The notes below the pieces were generated by a model, which saw only the letters and a program-made list of their open reading frames with translations, did not search any database and had not been told where the DNA came from. A stretch of 64,000 nucleotides of DNA from CAIYYO01 sp049299895 (GTDB taxonomy: Archaea > Altiarchaeota > Altiarchaeia > IMC4 > QMZM01), in the NCBI GenBank assembly GCA_049299895.1, contig JBAQYF010000031.1, positions 96,991-160,990 of the forward strand, in the 5' to 3' direction. Every line of letters begins with the position of its first letter. Position 1 is the first letter of the stretch. Below, in pieces: positions 25,570 through 34,500 of this stretch. The position numbers were made by a program, and so were the translations under genes.

Positions 25570-26007
25570 TTATTTTTTTTCCTGCTGCATATGGGAAATA
25601 AGATGCCTGTATTCGTCATCCAGCGCCTGGATAGCGTCCGTGGTCTCGAGTGCCGCCTTTCTCATCTTCTCCTGGGCCTCGCCCGCCTGGCGGACCCTGT
25701 CCTCAAAGAATTTTCTGGCCTCAGGTATGCTCTTTTCAAGGGAAAGGGCCGATCCTACTCCTACGAGGATCTTGTCCGTTTCCATCAGTTTCGCGCGTAT
25801 GAATGAAGCTGAGCCGACGGAAACAAGTATCTCCGTTCCGGCCTTGTTCTCTTCGAGAGCGGAAATCGCATTCAACGAGCCGCGCAGCTCTTCCATGGTC
25901 GTTTCCAGTATCTGCATCTGGCGGTTGATCGATTCCATCTGTCTTTTGTATTGCTCGGCCTCCAACATGAGAGCCTGTATCTCTTCCCTTCCGTCTGTTG
26001 TTTCCAT
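25570..26007 (-). CDS. pfdA: Prefoldin alpha subunit
   Basis: A 145-residue prefoldin alpha subunit: two long coiled-coil helices (residues 1-50 and 95-145) flank a beta-hairpin section containing TEILVSVGSASFIRAKL and DKILVGVGSALSLEK. Two alpha and four beta subunits form the jellyfish-shaped chaperone that hands unfolded proteins to the thermosome. It begins immediately after the rpiA stop and is followed by ftsY after 20 nt, so the three form one operon. Confidence 0.93.
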   Translation of the reverse strand: METTDGREEIQALMLEAEQYKRQMESINRQMQILETTMEELRGSLNAISALEENKAGTEILVSVGSASFIRAKLMETDKILVGVGSALSLEKSIPEARKFFEDRVRQAGEAQEKMRKAALETTDAIQALDDEYRHLISHMQQEKK

Positions 26008-26685
26008 TCAAACACGCTCCAAAATTTTCACGTTCTTTCCGTCAGCGACTATGACTTTCTCCGGCCTCCTCCTGGCAAAGACCCCGTCTTCGACGACGCC
26101 TGGTATGCACTTTAGGTCCGTTTCCAGTTTCCCGGGATCGACGATGTTGAACCTGCAGTCCAGGATGAGATTCCCGCTATCGGTTACAAAGCCTACGCGC
26201 CTGCGGGGAAGACCCCCCATCGCGACGATCTCGTCCCATACGTATTTTTCAGAAAAAGGAAGGACTTCCAGCGGCACCGGAAAATTCCCGAGCCGGGAAA
26301 CCATCTTTGACCGGTCTACTATGACTATGAATTCTTTTGAAGCGGACGCGATTATCTTCTCTCTTGTATGTGCGCCGCCCCCTCCTTTTATGAGATTGAA
26401 CTTCGGGTCTACTTCATCCGCGCCGTCTACGTCCAAGTCCATTTTCGGGTGTTCGTTTACGTTCGATAGTCTTATTCCCAGGCTGCCTGCGAGTTTTTCC
26501 GATGCAACCGACGTGGGAACGGTCGTTATGTCGAGGCTTTGCTCTTTGATCTGCGCGGCGAGTTTTTCAATAAAAAACCGGACAGTGCTCCCTGTTCCGA
26601 GCCCCAGTATCATACCATCCTTAACGTAGCTGACCGCTTTTTCTCCGGCCGCTTTTTTCGATGCTTCCGCATCAGTACCGTTCAT
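26008..26685 (-). CDS. rpiA: Ribose-5-phosphate isomerase A
   Basis: A 225-residue RpiA. Family signatures are LGLGTGSTVRFFI (phosphate loop), the catalytic block DVDGADEVDPKFNLIKGGGGAHTREKI, whose aspartates and lysine form the active site, and FVTDSGNLILDC. It interconverts ribose-5-phosphate and ribulose-5-phosphate, the substrate of the HPS domain encoded at 14084, consistent with pentose supply by the reverse ribulose-monophosphate route. Its start overlaps the preceding small gene by 4 nt. Confidence 0.96.
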   Translation of the reverse strand: MNGTDAEASKKAAGEKAVSYVKDGMILGLGTGSTVRFFIEKLAAQIKEQSLDITTVPTSVASEKLAGSLGIRLSNVNEHPKMDLDVDGADEVDPKFNLIKGGGGAHTREKIIASASKEFIVIVDRSKMVSRLGNFPVPLEVLPFSEKYVWDEIVAMGGLPRRRVGFVTDSGNLILDCRFNIVDPGKLETDLKCIPGVVEDGVFARRRPEKVIVADGKNVKILERV

Positions 26686-26966
26686 TTGTTCACCTTGTGT
26701 ATGTTCCGGATAATATGTCCTCCAAGCGCGGGATTCTTGCGGAACGCATCTATTGCTTCCATCTCCGCGACGATCTCCAGGAGCGCCAATGCCTGCTTTT
26801 CCAGGTGTCCCGTCTGCTGGGCATCCCAGAGAAACAATTTAGCCTCGTCGAATCCGTTCTTCTCGACGTTGCGTCCCACGCTGTGCAAAAACGTAGGATC
26901 GAAGAATTGATCCTTTATTCCGGGATGCTCCCGTACGAAACGTAAAAATTGAGTTAGTTCACCCAT
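26682..26966 (-). CDS. Small helical protein of unknown function
   Basis: A 94-residue, all-helical soluble protein (ELTQFLRFVREHPGIKDQFFDP, then two further helices) that I do not recognise. It overlaps rpiA by 4 nt (ATGA), so it is almost certainly translated with it and heads the rpiA-pfdA-ftsY operon. An AGTTAGTT-rich, AT-rich leader precedes the ATG. No cysteines, no membrane helix. Confidence 0.7.
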   Translation of the reverse strand: MGELTQFLRFVREHPGIKDQFFDPTFLHSVGRNVEKNGFDEAKLFLWDAQQTGHLEKQALALLEIVAEMEAIDAFRKNPALGGHIIRNIHKVNK

Positions 26967-27034
26967 GGAGAATTTTGAGCCCCAGGCTCTTTGTCATTAG
27001 GTAAATATTATCTTCTTTAAATAAGAGCGCATGC

Positions 27035-28933
27035 CTATACGAACCTCGGCCTCTCGGAAACATTCCTGGGAAGGGGAAGGGGCTTGTACGGCAGACCGGC
27101 TGTTTGACTCTTTACTTCGTCTATTAGTTCATTCAGGGTCATTTCTTTCTGTTCGCCTGTCGCTCTCACCCGGATCTTGTATTTCCCGCTCTTCTGCTCG
27201 TTCTCGCCGATAACAAGCGTGTAGGGGATCCATTCGGTCTCGGCTTCCCTTATCTTCTTTCCGACCGTTTCATTGCGCTCGTCTATGTCCACGCGTATGC
27301 AGTTCTTCCCTATCTCGTCTGCTATTTCTTTTGTGTAATCGTTGAACTGCTCGTTCAATGGAGCAAGACGCACCTGGGTCGGCGACAGCCACACGGGGAG
27401 CATGGCTTTTTTGCCCTTCTGCGAATTGAGGTATGCCATTTCCAGGAGCGCGAAAACGTTCCGGTCTATGCTTCCAGAAATGCTCGCATGGAGCATAATG
27501 GGGTGTTTTTCCTTTCCTTCCGCGTCGATGTATTTTATCCCGAATCTTTCGGTATTTTCAATGTCTATCTGCACGGTCGAGAGCGCAGATGCTTTGTTCA
27601 ATGCGTCGACGAAGTTGAATTCGAATTTCATGACAAAGTAGAAGGGGCGCGAGTTCCACATCTCTATTATCACGGGTCTTCCTGCGAGCCTTACGAGTTC
27701 GTCCGCGAAATCCCTGTTTGCTTCGTAGAATTCGCGCACGAACCTTATCCCTATTTCATATTCGACGCCCAGGTCTTCCATCCACTTCAACGAGAGCTTG
27801 AACTGCTTCAGGAATTCCTCCTTTGCACCGACCATGTCCTTTGTCAACGTGTGCATATCAGGCATGGTGAATGCCCTCAGCCGGCGCAGTCCCACCAGTT
27901 CTCCGCTCTTTTCGTAGCGGAAGCTGTAATGGGATAATTCATATAATCGGACAGGGAGGTGCTTGTATGATATGGTCATGTCATGCTTCATAAGGTATTG
28001 CCCGAAGCATGCTGCGAATCTCAGGAAGTATTCTTTTTCCCCGGACATCAGGCGGTACTGTCTTGCCGGGAAACGGTCCAGGTATTTGGACAGGCATGGA
28101 TGGGCTATGTCATACATAATAGGTGTTTCCACCTGCATTCCCCCGAGGCCTGCGACTATGTTCGATACGCGCTCTTCGAGTAGCCTCTTTATCAATGAAC
28201 CTTTTGGATACCAGCGCATGTTGCCCTGATCGCTCCCGGGCTCGTAATCTGCTATCTCGTGTGCACGCATGTATTTTACGTGGGGAGGCTCCTGGTCTAC
28301 TGCGCGCACTTTGTTGACTTCGTAGTCCGAGAACTTTTTTAAGTTCGTTTCTTCCTTTTTGAACTTGTATTCCGGGAGGGGTATGAGTTTGCCCTGCATG
28401 TCCAGTACGTACCACTCGGATTTAAGGGAGTCCTCTGTTTTGAGCGCCGCGGATACGCGGGCTTCGGCTTTTTTCTCCTCCTTTGCTACGGATGCCGCCT
28501 CGGGGGCTATGCCTTCCGGGAGGATGGTCCTCGAAAGTTCCGACAGCGGGTGTCCCTTGCATTTTATCTCGAATCCCTTGTACCAGCCGAAAGGGGCCTT
28601 TATGACCTTGGCATCCTCTTTCTTCAATATTTCATAGGCGTCGTCCAGGACCTTTTTTGCAGTCTTCGGAGCCGACAGGGAGCTTGAAAGGTGGGCGTAG
28701 GGATACAATGCGATAGATGCAGCGGCAACGTCTTTTGCGGTCTTCTTTATTTCCGCGACCAGCTGGCTTGTAACGGAGTCCAGGCCGGATTCGTCGACTT
28801 TCTCCACTGCGATGAAGGCTACGAGAACGTTTTCAGCGGAGTCCTGGGTACCTGTCAGTTCCTCTGCGTCTTTTATGGCCTTCTTTTTAGCCTCAAATTT
28901 AATATAATCCGAATGTATCAGAAGAATTCGCAT
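27035..28933 (-). CDS. thrS: Threonyl-tRNA synthetase, archaeal type
   Basis: The start at 28933 (MRILLIHSDYIKFEAKKKA) matches the known archaeal N-terminus; an upstream extension of 19 residues lies across the divergent promoter. The 632-residue product has the archaeal D-aminoacyl-deacylase-like editing domain (1-145), then a class II core: motif 2 around RLYELSHYSFRYEKSGEL, the zinc-site cysteine in IAHPCLSKY, and motif 3 GSIDRNVFALLE with its arginine. The C-terminal anticodon-binding domain starts near 520 (LPVWLSPTQVRLAPL). It charges tRNA-Thr and edits misloaded serine. Confidence 0.96.
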   Translation of the reverse strand: MRILLIHSDYIKFEAKKKAIKDAEELTGTQDSAENVLVAFIAVEKVDESGLDSVTSQLVAEIKKTAKDVAAASIALYPYAHLSSSLSAPKTAKKVLDDAYEILKKEDAKVIKAPFGWYKGFEIKCKGHPLSELSRTILPEGIAPEAASVAKEEKKAEARVSAALKTEDSLKSEWYVLDMQGKLIPLPEYKFKKEETNLKKFSDYEVNKVRAVDQEPPHVKYMRAHEIADYEPGSDQGNMRWYPKGSLIKRLLEERVSNIVAGLGGMQVETPIMYDIAHPCLSKYLDRFPARQYRLMSGEKEYFLRFAACFGQYLMKHDMTISYKHLPVRLYELSHYSFRYEKSGELVGLRRLRAFTMPDMHTLTKDMVGAKEEFLKQFKLSLKWMEDLGVEYEIGIRFVREFYEANRDFADELVRLAGRPVIIEMWNSRPFYFVMKFEFNFVDALNKASALSTVQIDIENTERFGIKYIDAEGKEKHPIMLHASISGSIDRNVFALLEMAYLNSQKGKKAMLPVWLSPTQVRLAPLNEQFNDYTKEIADEIGKNCIRVDIDERNETVGKKIREAETEWIPYTLVIGENEQKSGKYKIRVRATGEQKEMTLNELIDEVKSQTAGLPYKPLPLPRNVSERPRFV

Positions 28934-28989
28934 AGCATTATCCCTCGATTCGTATAATCTTTTAGGAGGACGTGAATAAATTATATACA

Positions 28990-29502
28990 ATGACGCTTAT
29001 CTGCCCCAGATGCAAAGGAAAAGACATAGATTACCACGGAGTACTGGGAACAGAGGAGCCCAGGTATGCATGCAAGACCTGCGGCTACGAAGGACCCCTT
29101 GTATTGGAGGAGAAAGAATCAACGACAGATGAAGAAAAAGGCCTCCTTTGCCCCAACTGCGGCTCCGACGACATTGTAAATACTATCCCGGATAACGCAA
29201 AGGACAATTTCGAACCAGTATACGCATGCAGGAAATGCGGGTACAACGGTTCCACGGCGCTTAAAAAGGACAATGCAACACACGGGGCGGGCACCTTTCC
29301 GTATACTGAGATAATGGTCTTCTTTTTCCTGTCCCTCGCATGGGTCATAGCAGGGGCGGGATGGGATTTCGCACTGCTTTTCTTTGCCGTGCCTTCTATG
29401 GTGCTGATCTTTTTCAGATACCTCCTTGGAGGAGCACATACCTATTCGGTTGAAGACGACCTGAAGAACCTCGATCAGGACGGCATGCCCAAAGGATCAT
29501 AG
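28990..29502 (+). CDS. Double zinc-ribbon protein with C-terminal membrane hairpin
   Basis: The ATG at 28990 gives 170 residues starting with a zinc ribbon; a GTG at 28972 is an alternative, but the AGGAGG at 28964-28969 is too close to it and too far from the ATG, so the start is uncertain. Two similar ribbons follow each other: C-P-R-C ... C-K-T-C-G-Y-E-G (about 5-35) and C-P-N-C ... C-R-K-C-G-Y-N-G (about 53-90). Two membrane helices follow (VFFFLSLAWVIAGAG and FALLFFAVPSMVLIFF), then an acidic tail. A membrane-anchored zinc-ribbon sensor or adaptor is likely; function unknown. Confidence 0.75.
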   Translation: MTLICPRCKGKDIDYHGVLGTEEPRYACKTCGYEGPLVLEEKESTTDEEKGLLCPNCGSDDIVNTIPDNAKDNFEPVYACRKCGYNGSTALKKDNATHGAGTFPYTEIMVFFFLSLAWVIAGAGWDFALLFFAVPSMVLIFFRYLLGGAHTYSVEDDLKNLDQDGMPKGS

Positions 29503-29556
29503 GATCCGGCGCCCGTTTGTATCAGAAACAGAATAACCGGTATACGGCCGGGCGGC

Positions 29557-30441
29557 TCATCTCAGGCGCTTGCGCTCCTCTTCTATCCGCTTCATCGCGT
29601 TCTCGACGTCTATCCACATGCTCTCTATCTCTTTTAGGTCTGCGTCCATCTTCTTTCTGTCGTATTCTATCTTTTTCTCTTCCTTCTGTATGCGCAGCCT
29701 TTCGATCTCTATTCTCTTCTGGTCTTCTTCTATCTTGGTCTTGTAGTCTTCAAGCTTCTGTCCTGTTCCCTTGATCTCGTCCCACTGCTTTTCCACCTGG
29801 GAGACATTCTGGCCGAGGAATGCTTTCTGCGTTTCCAGTTCCTTCCATTCGGCTTCGATGCGTTTTTTGTCTTCTTCGATCTTCTGCATGTCTCCGGATC
29901 TCTGCCTCTTTATCTCTTCCAGCTCTTTCAGCTGGTCTGCGATGACCTGCATGTCGCACTCGAGTTTTTTTCTGTCCTCGTCCAAGTAAACCCTGCCCAT
30001 CTCTATCTGCTTCCTCGTTTCTTCGAGGTCTTCGGGACGCAATTCCTGTATCTTCCTCCCCTGTTCCTCCCAGAGCATCTCCTTGGATTTTATCTCCTCC
30101 CATTTCTTGTTGACGGTCGCAAGCTCTTTTTCAAGGCTTTTTTTCTGGACTGTTATCTCCTCTTTTTCCCGGTCCAGGTCTTCGTCGAGGCGCAGTCTCT
30201 GCTTTATGAGTTCGGTCTTCTCCTCGTCCATGAGCTTTTTTTCGTAGCGGATGTTTCTGAAATTTATGAATGCAAGAGTGAATGTCAGGAGCAGGACGAT
30301 AAACGTCAGATAGATTATCACGTCTTCCAGGCTCCCGGGGATCGCATCAAAAGCGTAGGCGCGGCCTGCCAGGGAAAACAGCAGGGATAGAACTGAACCG
30401 GTACGCAACCGCCCCGACTCAAAGAGACTCTTCAGTGACAT
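29557..30441 (-). CDS. Membrane-anchored coiled-coil protein
   Basis: The start at 30441 follows a GAGGAG Shine-Dalgarno; the longer frame to 30627 has no support. The 294-residue product has a short N-terminal segment, one strong membrane helix (VIIYLTFIVLLLTFTLAFINF, about 41-61), then about 225 residues of uninterrupted charged coiled coil on the cytoplasmic side. The coil repeats a pattern such as IEEDKKRIEAEWKELETQK and KIEEDQKRIEIERLRIQKEE, very like the repeats of the giant protein at 53104. A small signal-peptide-like AGRAYAF site lies before the helix. It stands next to the Cys-rich pilin-like gene and may be a scaffold for the envelope cluster. Confidence 0.8.
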   Translation of the reverse strand: MSLKSLFESGRLRTGSVLSLLFSLAGRAYAFDAIPGSLEDVIIYLTFIVLLLTFTLAFINFRNIRYEKKLMDEEKTELIKQRLRLDEDLDREKEEITVQKKSLEKELATVNKKWEEIKSKEMLWEEQGRKIQELRPEDLEETRKQIEMGRVYLDEDRKKLECDMQVIADQLKELEEIKRQRSGDMQKIEEDKKRIEAEWKELETQKAFLGQNVSQVEKQWDEIKGTGQKLEDYKTKIEEDQKRIEIERLRIQKEEKKIEYDRKKMDADLKEIESMWIDVENAMKRIEEERKRLR

Positions 30442-30505
30442 GTTAACCACTCCTCTAGACGATAGTGCATCATTAATTAATGGGAATAGGTATAAATATC
30501 GTTTT

Positions 30506-31501
30506 TCATGCGGGGATGCAACAGGGTATGCTGGTAGCCCCAAGATCGCAGGTTGTCCATGCGCAGTCCGTCGGGACCCAGCCTCCTTTGGAGAGTGCAC
30601 ATGGATTCGAGGTACAGGCTGCTTCACCCAGATATTGATCGCAGGTTTTCACTGGATCTGATGAACAGCAGCTATGGCATGTTTGCATGTCCTTGGCAGG
30701 CCGGTAGTAATAATGACACCCGGGATAGGAATGACAGTCGTCCACGTTGCACGGTGCCCCAAGCCCATATTGTGAGCTGCAGCAACCCGTGCCAAACGTC
30801 CCTGAACACGGTTTTATGCACTTGCAGCACTTTGCGCACGTGCCCACGTTCTCTTTCTCCGTCCCGCCCTGGCATATCTCGCCTGCCGCAGTATCGCAGC
30901 CGCATGTGAGGCCGAATGTCTCGCATGTTTCTTCTTCGACGCATTCGCAGCACTTCTGACCCGGGTCGCATCCCGGAGCCGCGCTCTCCTTGCATTTCCT
31001 GCCTGCCGGGCAGTCTCCGCAGGTATAGCCGTATTCAGTGCAGGTCTTCTCGGGAGTGATGCAATTATTGCAGCAGGTATCCGGGCAATCCGTAACGTCG
31101 GCGATACTTCCACCGGATGCGCAGACCTGCCCATCGGGGCAGCCGCATTGTCCCCCTACGTCGGCGCAGTTCTTTTCTGTTACCGCGTCGCCCATGCATT
31201 TGTCCATCTGAAGAGTGGGAACAAGAGCGAATGCGAGCCCGAGGAAAGCGACGACTATGACCAGTCCCGCGAAGGAATTAAGCATGTAGTCTTTTCCGAG
31301 GGTACGGTTGGCCGGGTTGCCCGTAGAGTACAGGAAGGCGCCCAGAGCAAACAGTATGAGAACGATGGCCGGCGCGAACCACAGGACCATGCATACGACC
31401 GCCTGGTCTATCCCGCGCAGGCGGTCGAGGTATCCTGCCGCGGAAGCGGCGGATGATAGGAAAAGCAGGATGAGAATGAACAACGAAATCTTTTTTTTCA
31501 T
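30506..31501 (-). CDS. Secreted/membrane Cys-rich protein with VirB2/T4SS-pilin-like hairpin
   Basis: The 331-residue product starts MKKKISLFILILLFLSSAASA, a clear signal peptide (an ATG 12 nt upstream is an alternative). Two membrane helices follow (about 35-57 and 73-96) joined by the loop STGNPANRTLGK; helix-P-x-x-R-x-x-G-K-helix after a signal peptide is the layout of VirB2/TrbC and T4SS-pilin families. Residues 105-331 carry about 45 cysteines in repeating C-x3-G-x2-CG-C and CCxxC patterns, presumably disulfide-linked outside the cell. Divergent from the giant VWA gene. The 46851 gene has the same parts in reverse order. Confidence 0.78.
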   Translation of the reverse strand: MKKKISLFILILLFLSSAASAAGYLDRLRGIDQAVVCMVLWFAPAIVLILFALGAFLYSTGNPANRTLGKDYMLNSFAGLVIVVAFLGLAFALVPTLQMDKCMGDAVTEKNCADVGGQCGCPDGQVCASGGSIADVTDCPDTCCNNCITPEKTCTEYGYTCGDCPAGRKCKESAAPGCDPGQKCCECVEEETCETFGLTCGCDTAAGEICQGGTEKENVGTCAKCCKCIKPCSGTFGTGCCSSQYGLGAPCNVDDCHSYPGCHYYYRPAKDMQTCHSCCSSDPVKTCDQYLGEAACTSNPCALSKGGWVPTDCAWTTCDLGATSIPCCIPA

Positions 31502-31580
31502 ACCAGTAAACATATATAAAAAACATATATAAATCAGTTATACCTTAATAGTAACTGTGCCTTCAGGTGTTAAAAAGATT
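31502..31580. promoter_or_regulatory. Divergent promoter between the pilin-like gene and the giant VWA gene
   Basis: The 79-nt spacer is very AT-rich and holds two copies of ACATATATAAA (31510-31520 and 31523-31533). As TATA boxes one could serve the - strand gene, with a leaderless or near-leaderless start, and the other the + strand gene, whose ATG at 31581 is preceded by AGGTG. This points to shared control of the two surface-protein genes. Confidence 0.5.
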
Positions 31581-34500
31581 ATGAACCGGAACAAACGACT
31601 CTTATGCATATCCGTGGTTTTCGCGGCTTTTTTCTTGTCGTACTCCGGTCAGGCATTCGCCGAACTGGCCTCCTGCAGCAAGTATCAGTATATCAACGTC
31701 AAGATCGCGCCTGAGGATACGAAAAATCCAAGACTGGAGCAGTTCCACGGGATAGACACTGGCATCCATGACAGTTTCATCATCCAGGGCCCTTACAATC
31801 CCACGTATATCTGCGGCATAATGCTCAACGAGAAGCTGGACTGGAGCACGGATTCTCTTGCCGCAGCCTGGGCCGCCAAGGGTACGACCATTAAGAAGGA
31901 CGGGATAAGCATCAAGGAGGACCTGGGCGAAAATGGGAACGGCTGGCAGCTTTGCAGCGATGAGGACTGCGATAGCAATGATGCCTGCAGGATAGACGTA
32001 GGATTGATAGCTGCGTCAGGCCCGCATTGCGCACCATACGGCGTAAGCGATGAAAAAGAGAAATCAAAGAACAGCCACGGAGCAGTGATGGTCTTTGAAC
32101 AGAGGTATATGGAAATGGCTTCAGATAACGGAGATACGTCTCTTTCAGTGAGCCCGACAATATACCGGCCCCTCTACGACTTGTTATGCGACGCCAAAGG
32201 GTATTGGTACGCCTGCGACAAAGAATCGTGCGCATGCGTTGACGACTATTCCTGCGGCAGCACGTCGGAAGGAAAGTGGGATTTCTGCCAGTACGGATGC
32301 GATCCCGCAACTGGAAAATGCAAAAGCGGCGAAGCGGTCAAGGATTGCTCTCCTGCAGAGGTTGCCGTAGGCGAGAGTCTCGGGCCGTTCGTGGATTCAT
32401 GCAACATTGATGTCACACTAGAAGGATTAGATCAGGGCAATAACAGGGTCACGCTAGGACCGGTCACCTATGGTAAGGACGGCCAAAAGGACCTGCTGGT
32501 GGTTGATTGCGACGGCAGCGAGCAGGTAGTGACTACTGAAGAGGACACGGGCCAGGGCGAGAAGACGTGTTATGTGACCTGTAGCGGCTTGTTTTATGAG
32601 GGGAACGTTTTGAAGCCTGCCCTGGAAGTATGTTATAGGTATCCTGAGCCTGAAGAAAAGGAAGAGCCCAAGCCCGGACCCACGACGACGACCACCACGC
32701 TTTCTGAGACGCCTATCCCGAAAAAGGATATCAAGCCAAGTCCTCCGGTGCCTGTTTGCAAGCCGTATTATGAAGTGATGACCGTCCGGGGCGAGTCCTC
32801 CGATACGCCGGAAGTAAAAGAACCCGGCGAGTGCAAGTATACTGAAACGATAGAAATAAACCGGTCGGATAATTGCAAGAAGATCGGAGGAGACCTGAAG
32901 GATGAGAATTATAAGAAGATAGACATACCCGTATGCAAAGCTACCGGGAGCGTAGTCGAAGAAATGGGAAAGGACGTCATCGGGAATCCTTACGACTTCG
33001 AAGGCGAGAGAAAGAGGAGGGGGGGAGTAATATGCGACGGGGGGATAACCGACGTAGGGTGGAATATCCAGGGGGACGAAATAGAGATATCGGTGGAATC
33101 CATGAGCGGCGCCAACGCCTCGGGCGATTACGACGACAACTGCGAATACATGGTCTGTCTCTATAAAACGAACGGCGAGAGGATAAAGTGCGGCGACGGG
33201 TTGACGACCCAGTGGTATGCGCGGGCAGAAGAAGAGGTCTTCCAGACCAATTATTCCTCCATGGGCCTGGGGCAGTTCCTGTCTCTTGACACGCTTCTCG
33301 GATGGAATATAGACGACCTCGGGGGCAATTTCCAGATAGAACTGTTCTCCCGGCTGGAAGGAAAGCAGCCGGAAACGAACATCGAGAACCAGACATTCGA
33401 ACTGTGCAAAGAGGGTTTTCTCACGCTGTGCACCGCCAACGAAAGCGAGAAACAGTTCTGGATATTCCCGACCAACGTGACAAAAACAGTTTACTGGGGA
33501 GTTGAAGGAAGCGAATATTCCAATCTTGCCACAAAAAAGGAAGGCACAAATGAAACTACATGGCTCCTGAACAATTCCAGGTACTTGATGATGGATCTCA
33601 AGACCTGCATGATAAGCGACAAGTACGGCACCCCCAACGAGATCAAATATTACACTATCGCAAACGACCCGGCTTACAGAATTTATGTGAACGAAAGTTA
33701 CGGGAACGAGACATACTACAAAAAATACCTGAACATGTCCCTTGACTCGGACTATCTTTACTGCTACAAGACGGACCTGCGCAACACCAGCGGATGCGAT
33801 GAGATGAACTACAACTGGTACAGCTTCACAGGCTACAACATAGACGAAATAGGGCGGGCTTACAGAGAAGACCTGAAGAATTGGAACAAAAACCAGGCCG
33901 TCGACGAATTATCCACGCTGGACATGGGCCGATCGAAAGTTGTCCCGGTTTACGACCCGCACCCCTGCTCAGTCTCCATGGACAAGGATTATTACAAGGA
34001 GCAGGACACTATCACCATCGCATACACGAACACTGGCATTGAATGCAGCATGGCGCTTTACCCGTGGTCTCCCGATAAATCGGCAGGGCCGGTTAAGGAA
34101 TGGACAGTTTACGGTTCCGGAACGCAAAACTACACCCTGAAGAAGGAAGATGCCCCGGGCAACTATACGATAGTCCTGAACTGCGGCGAGTGCTACGTAA
34201 AAGACAGAGCCTACGTCAACGTATCCATTATACAGAACGTCATGTCGCGCGTATTCACAGTGTCGCCGTTCCTAGAGGACATACGGAACTCCCTGACTTG
34301 GACGGAGACTGGAGATAGCACCCTGTACGCGGGAGCAGGCTTCGACAGATACGACCGCTGCGCTTTGTCATGCAACGCGAGCGATACGAAATTCAGGCTG
34401 CTCTCCGGCTGCTCCAACGCCCGGGGATCCGATGCAGTAGCATGCTCGAACTGCACAGACGAAGGGAACTGCACGGTAGACTCAAACGGCAAATGCCCCG

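Noticed and set aside
25313..26629. 438-codon + strand frame across ftsY, pfdA and rpiA
   Set aside because: It is antisense to three well-supported genes and its translation matches no family.
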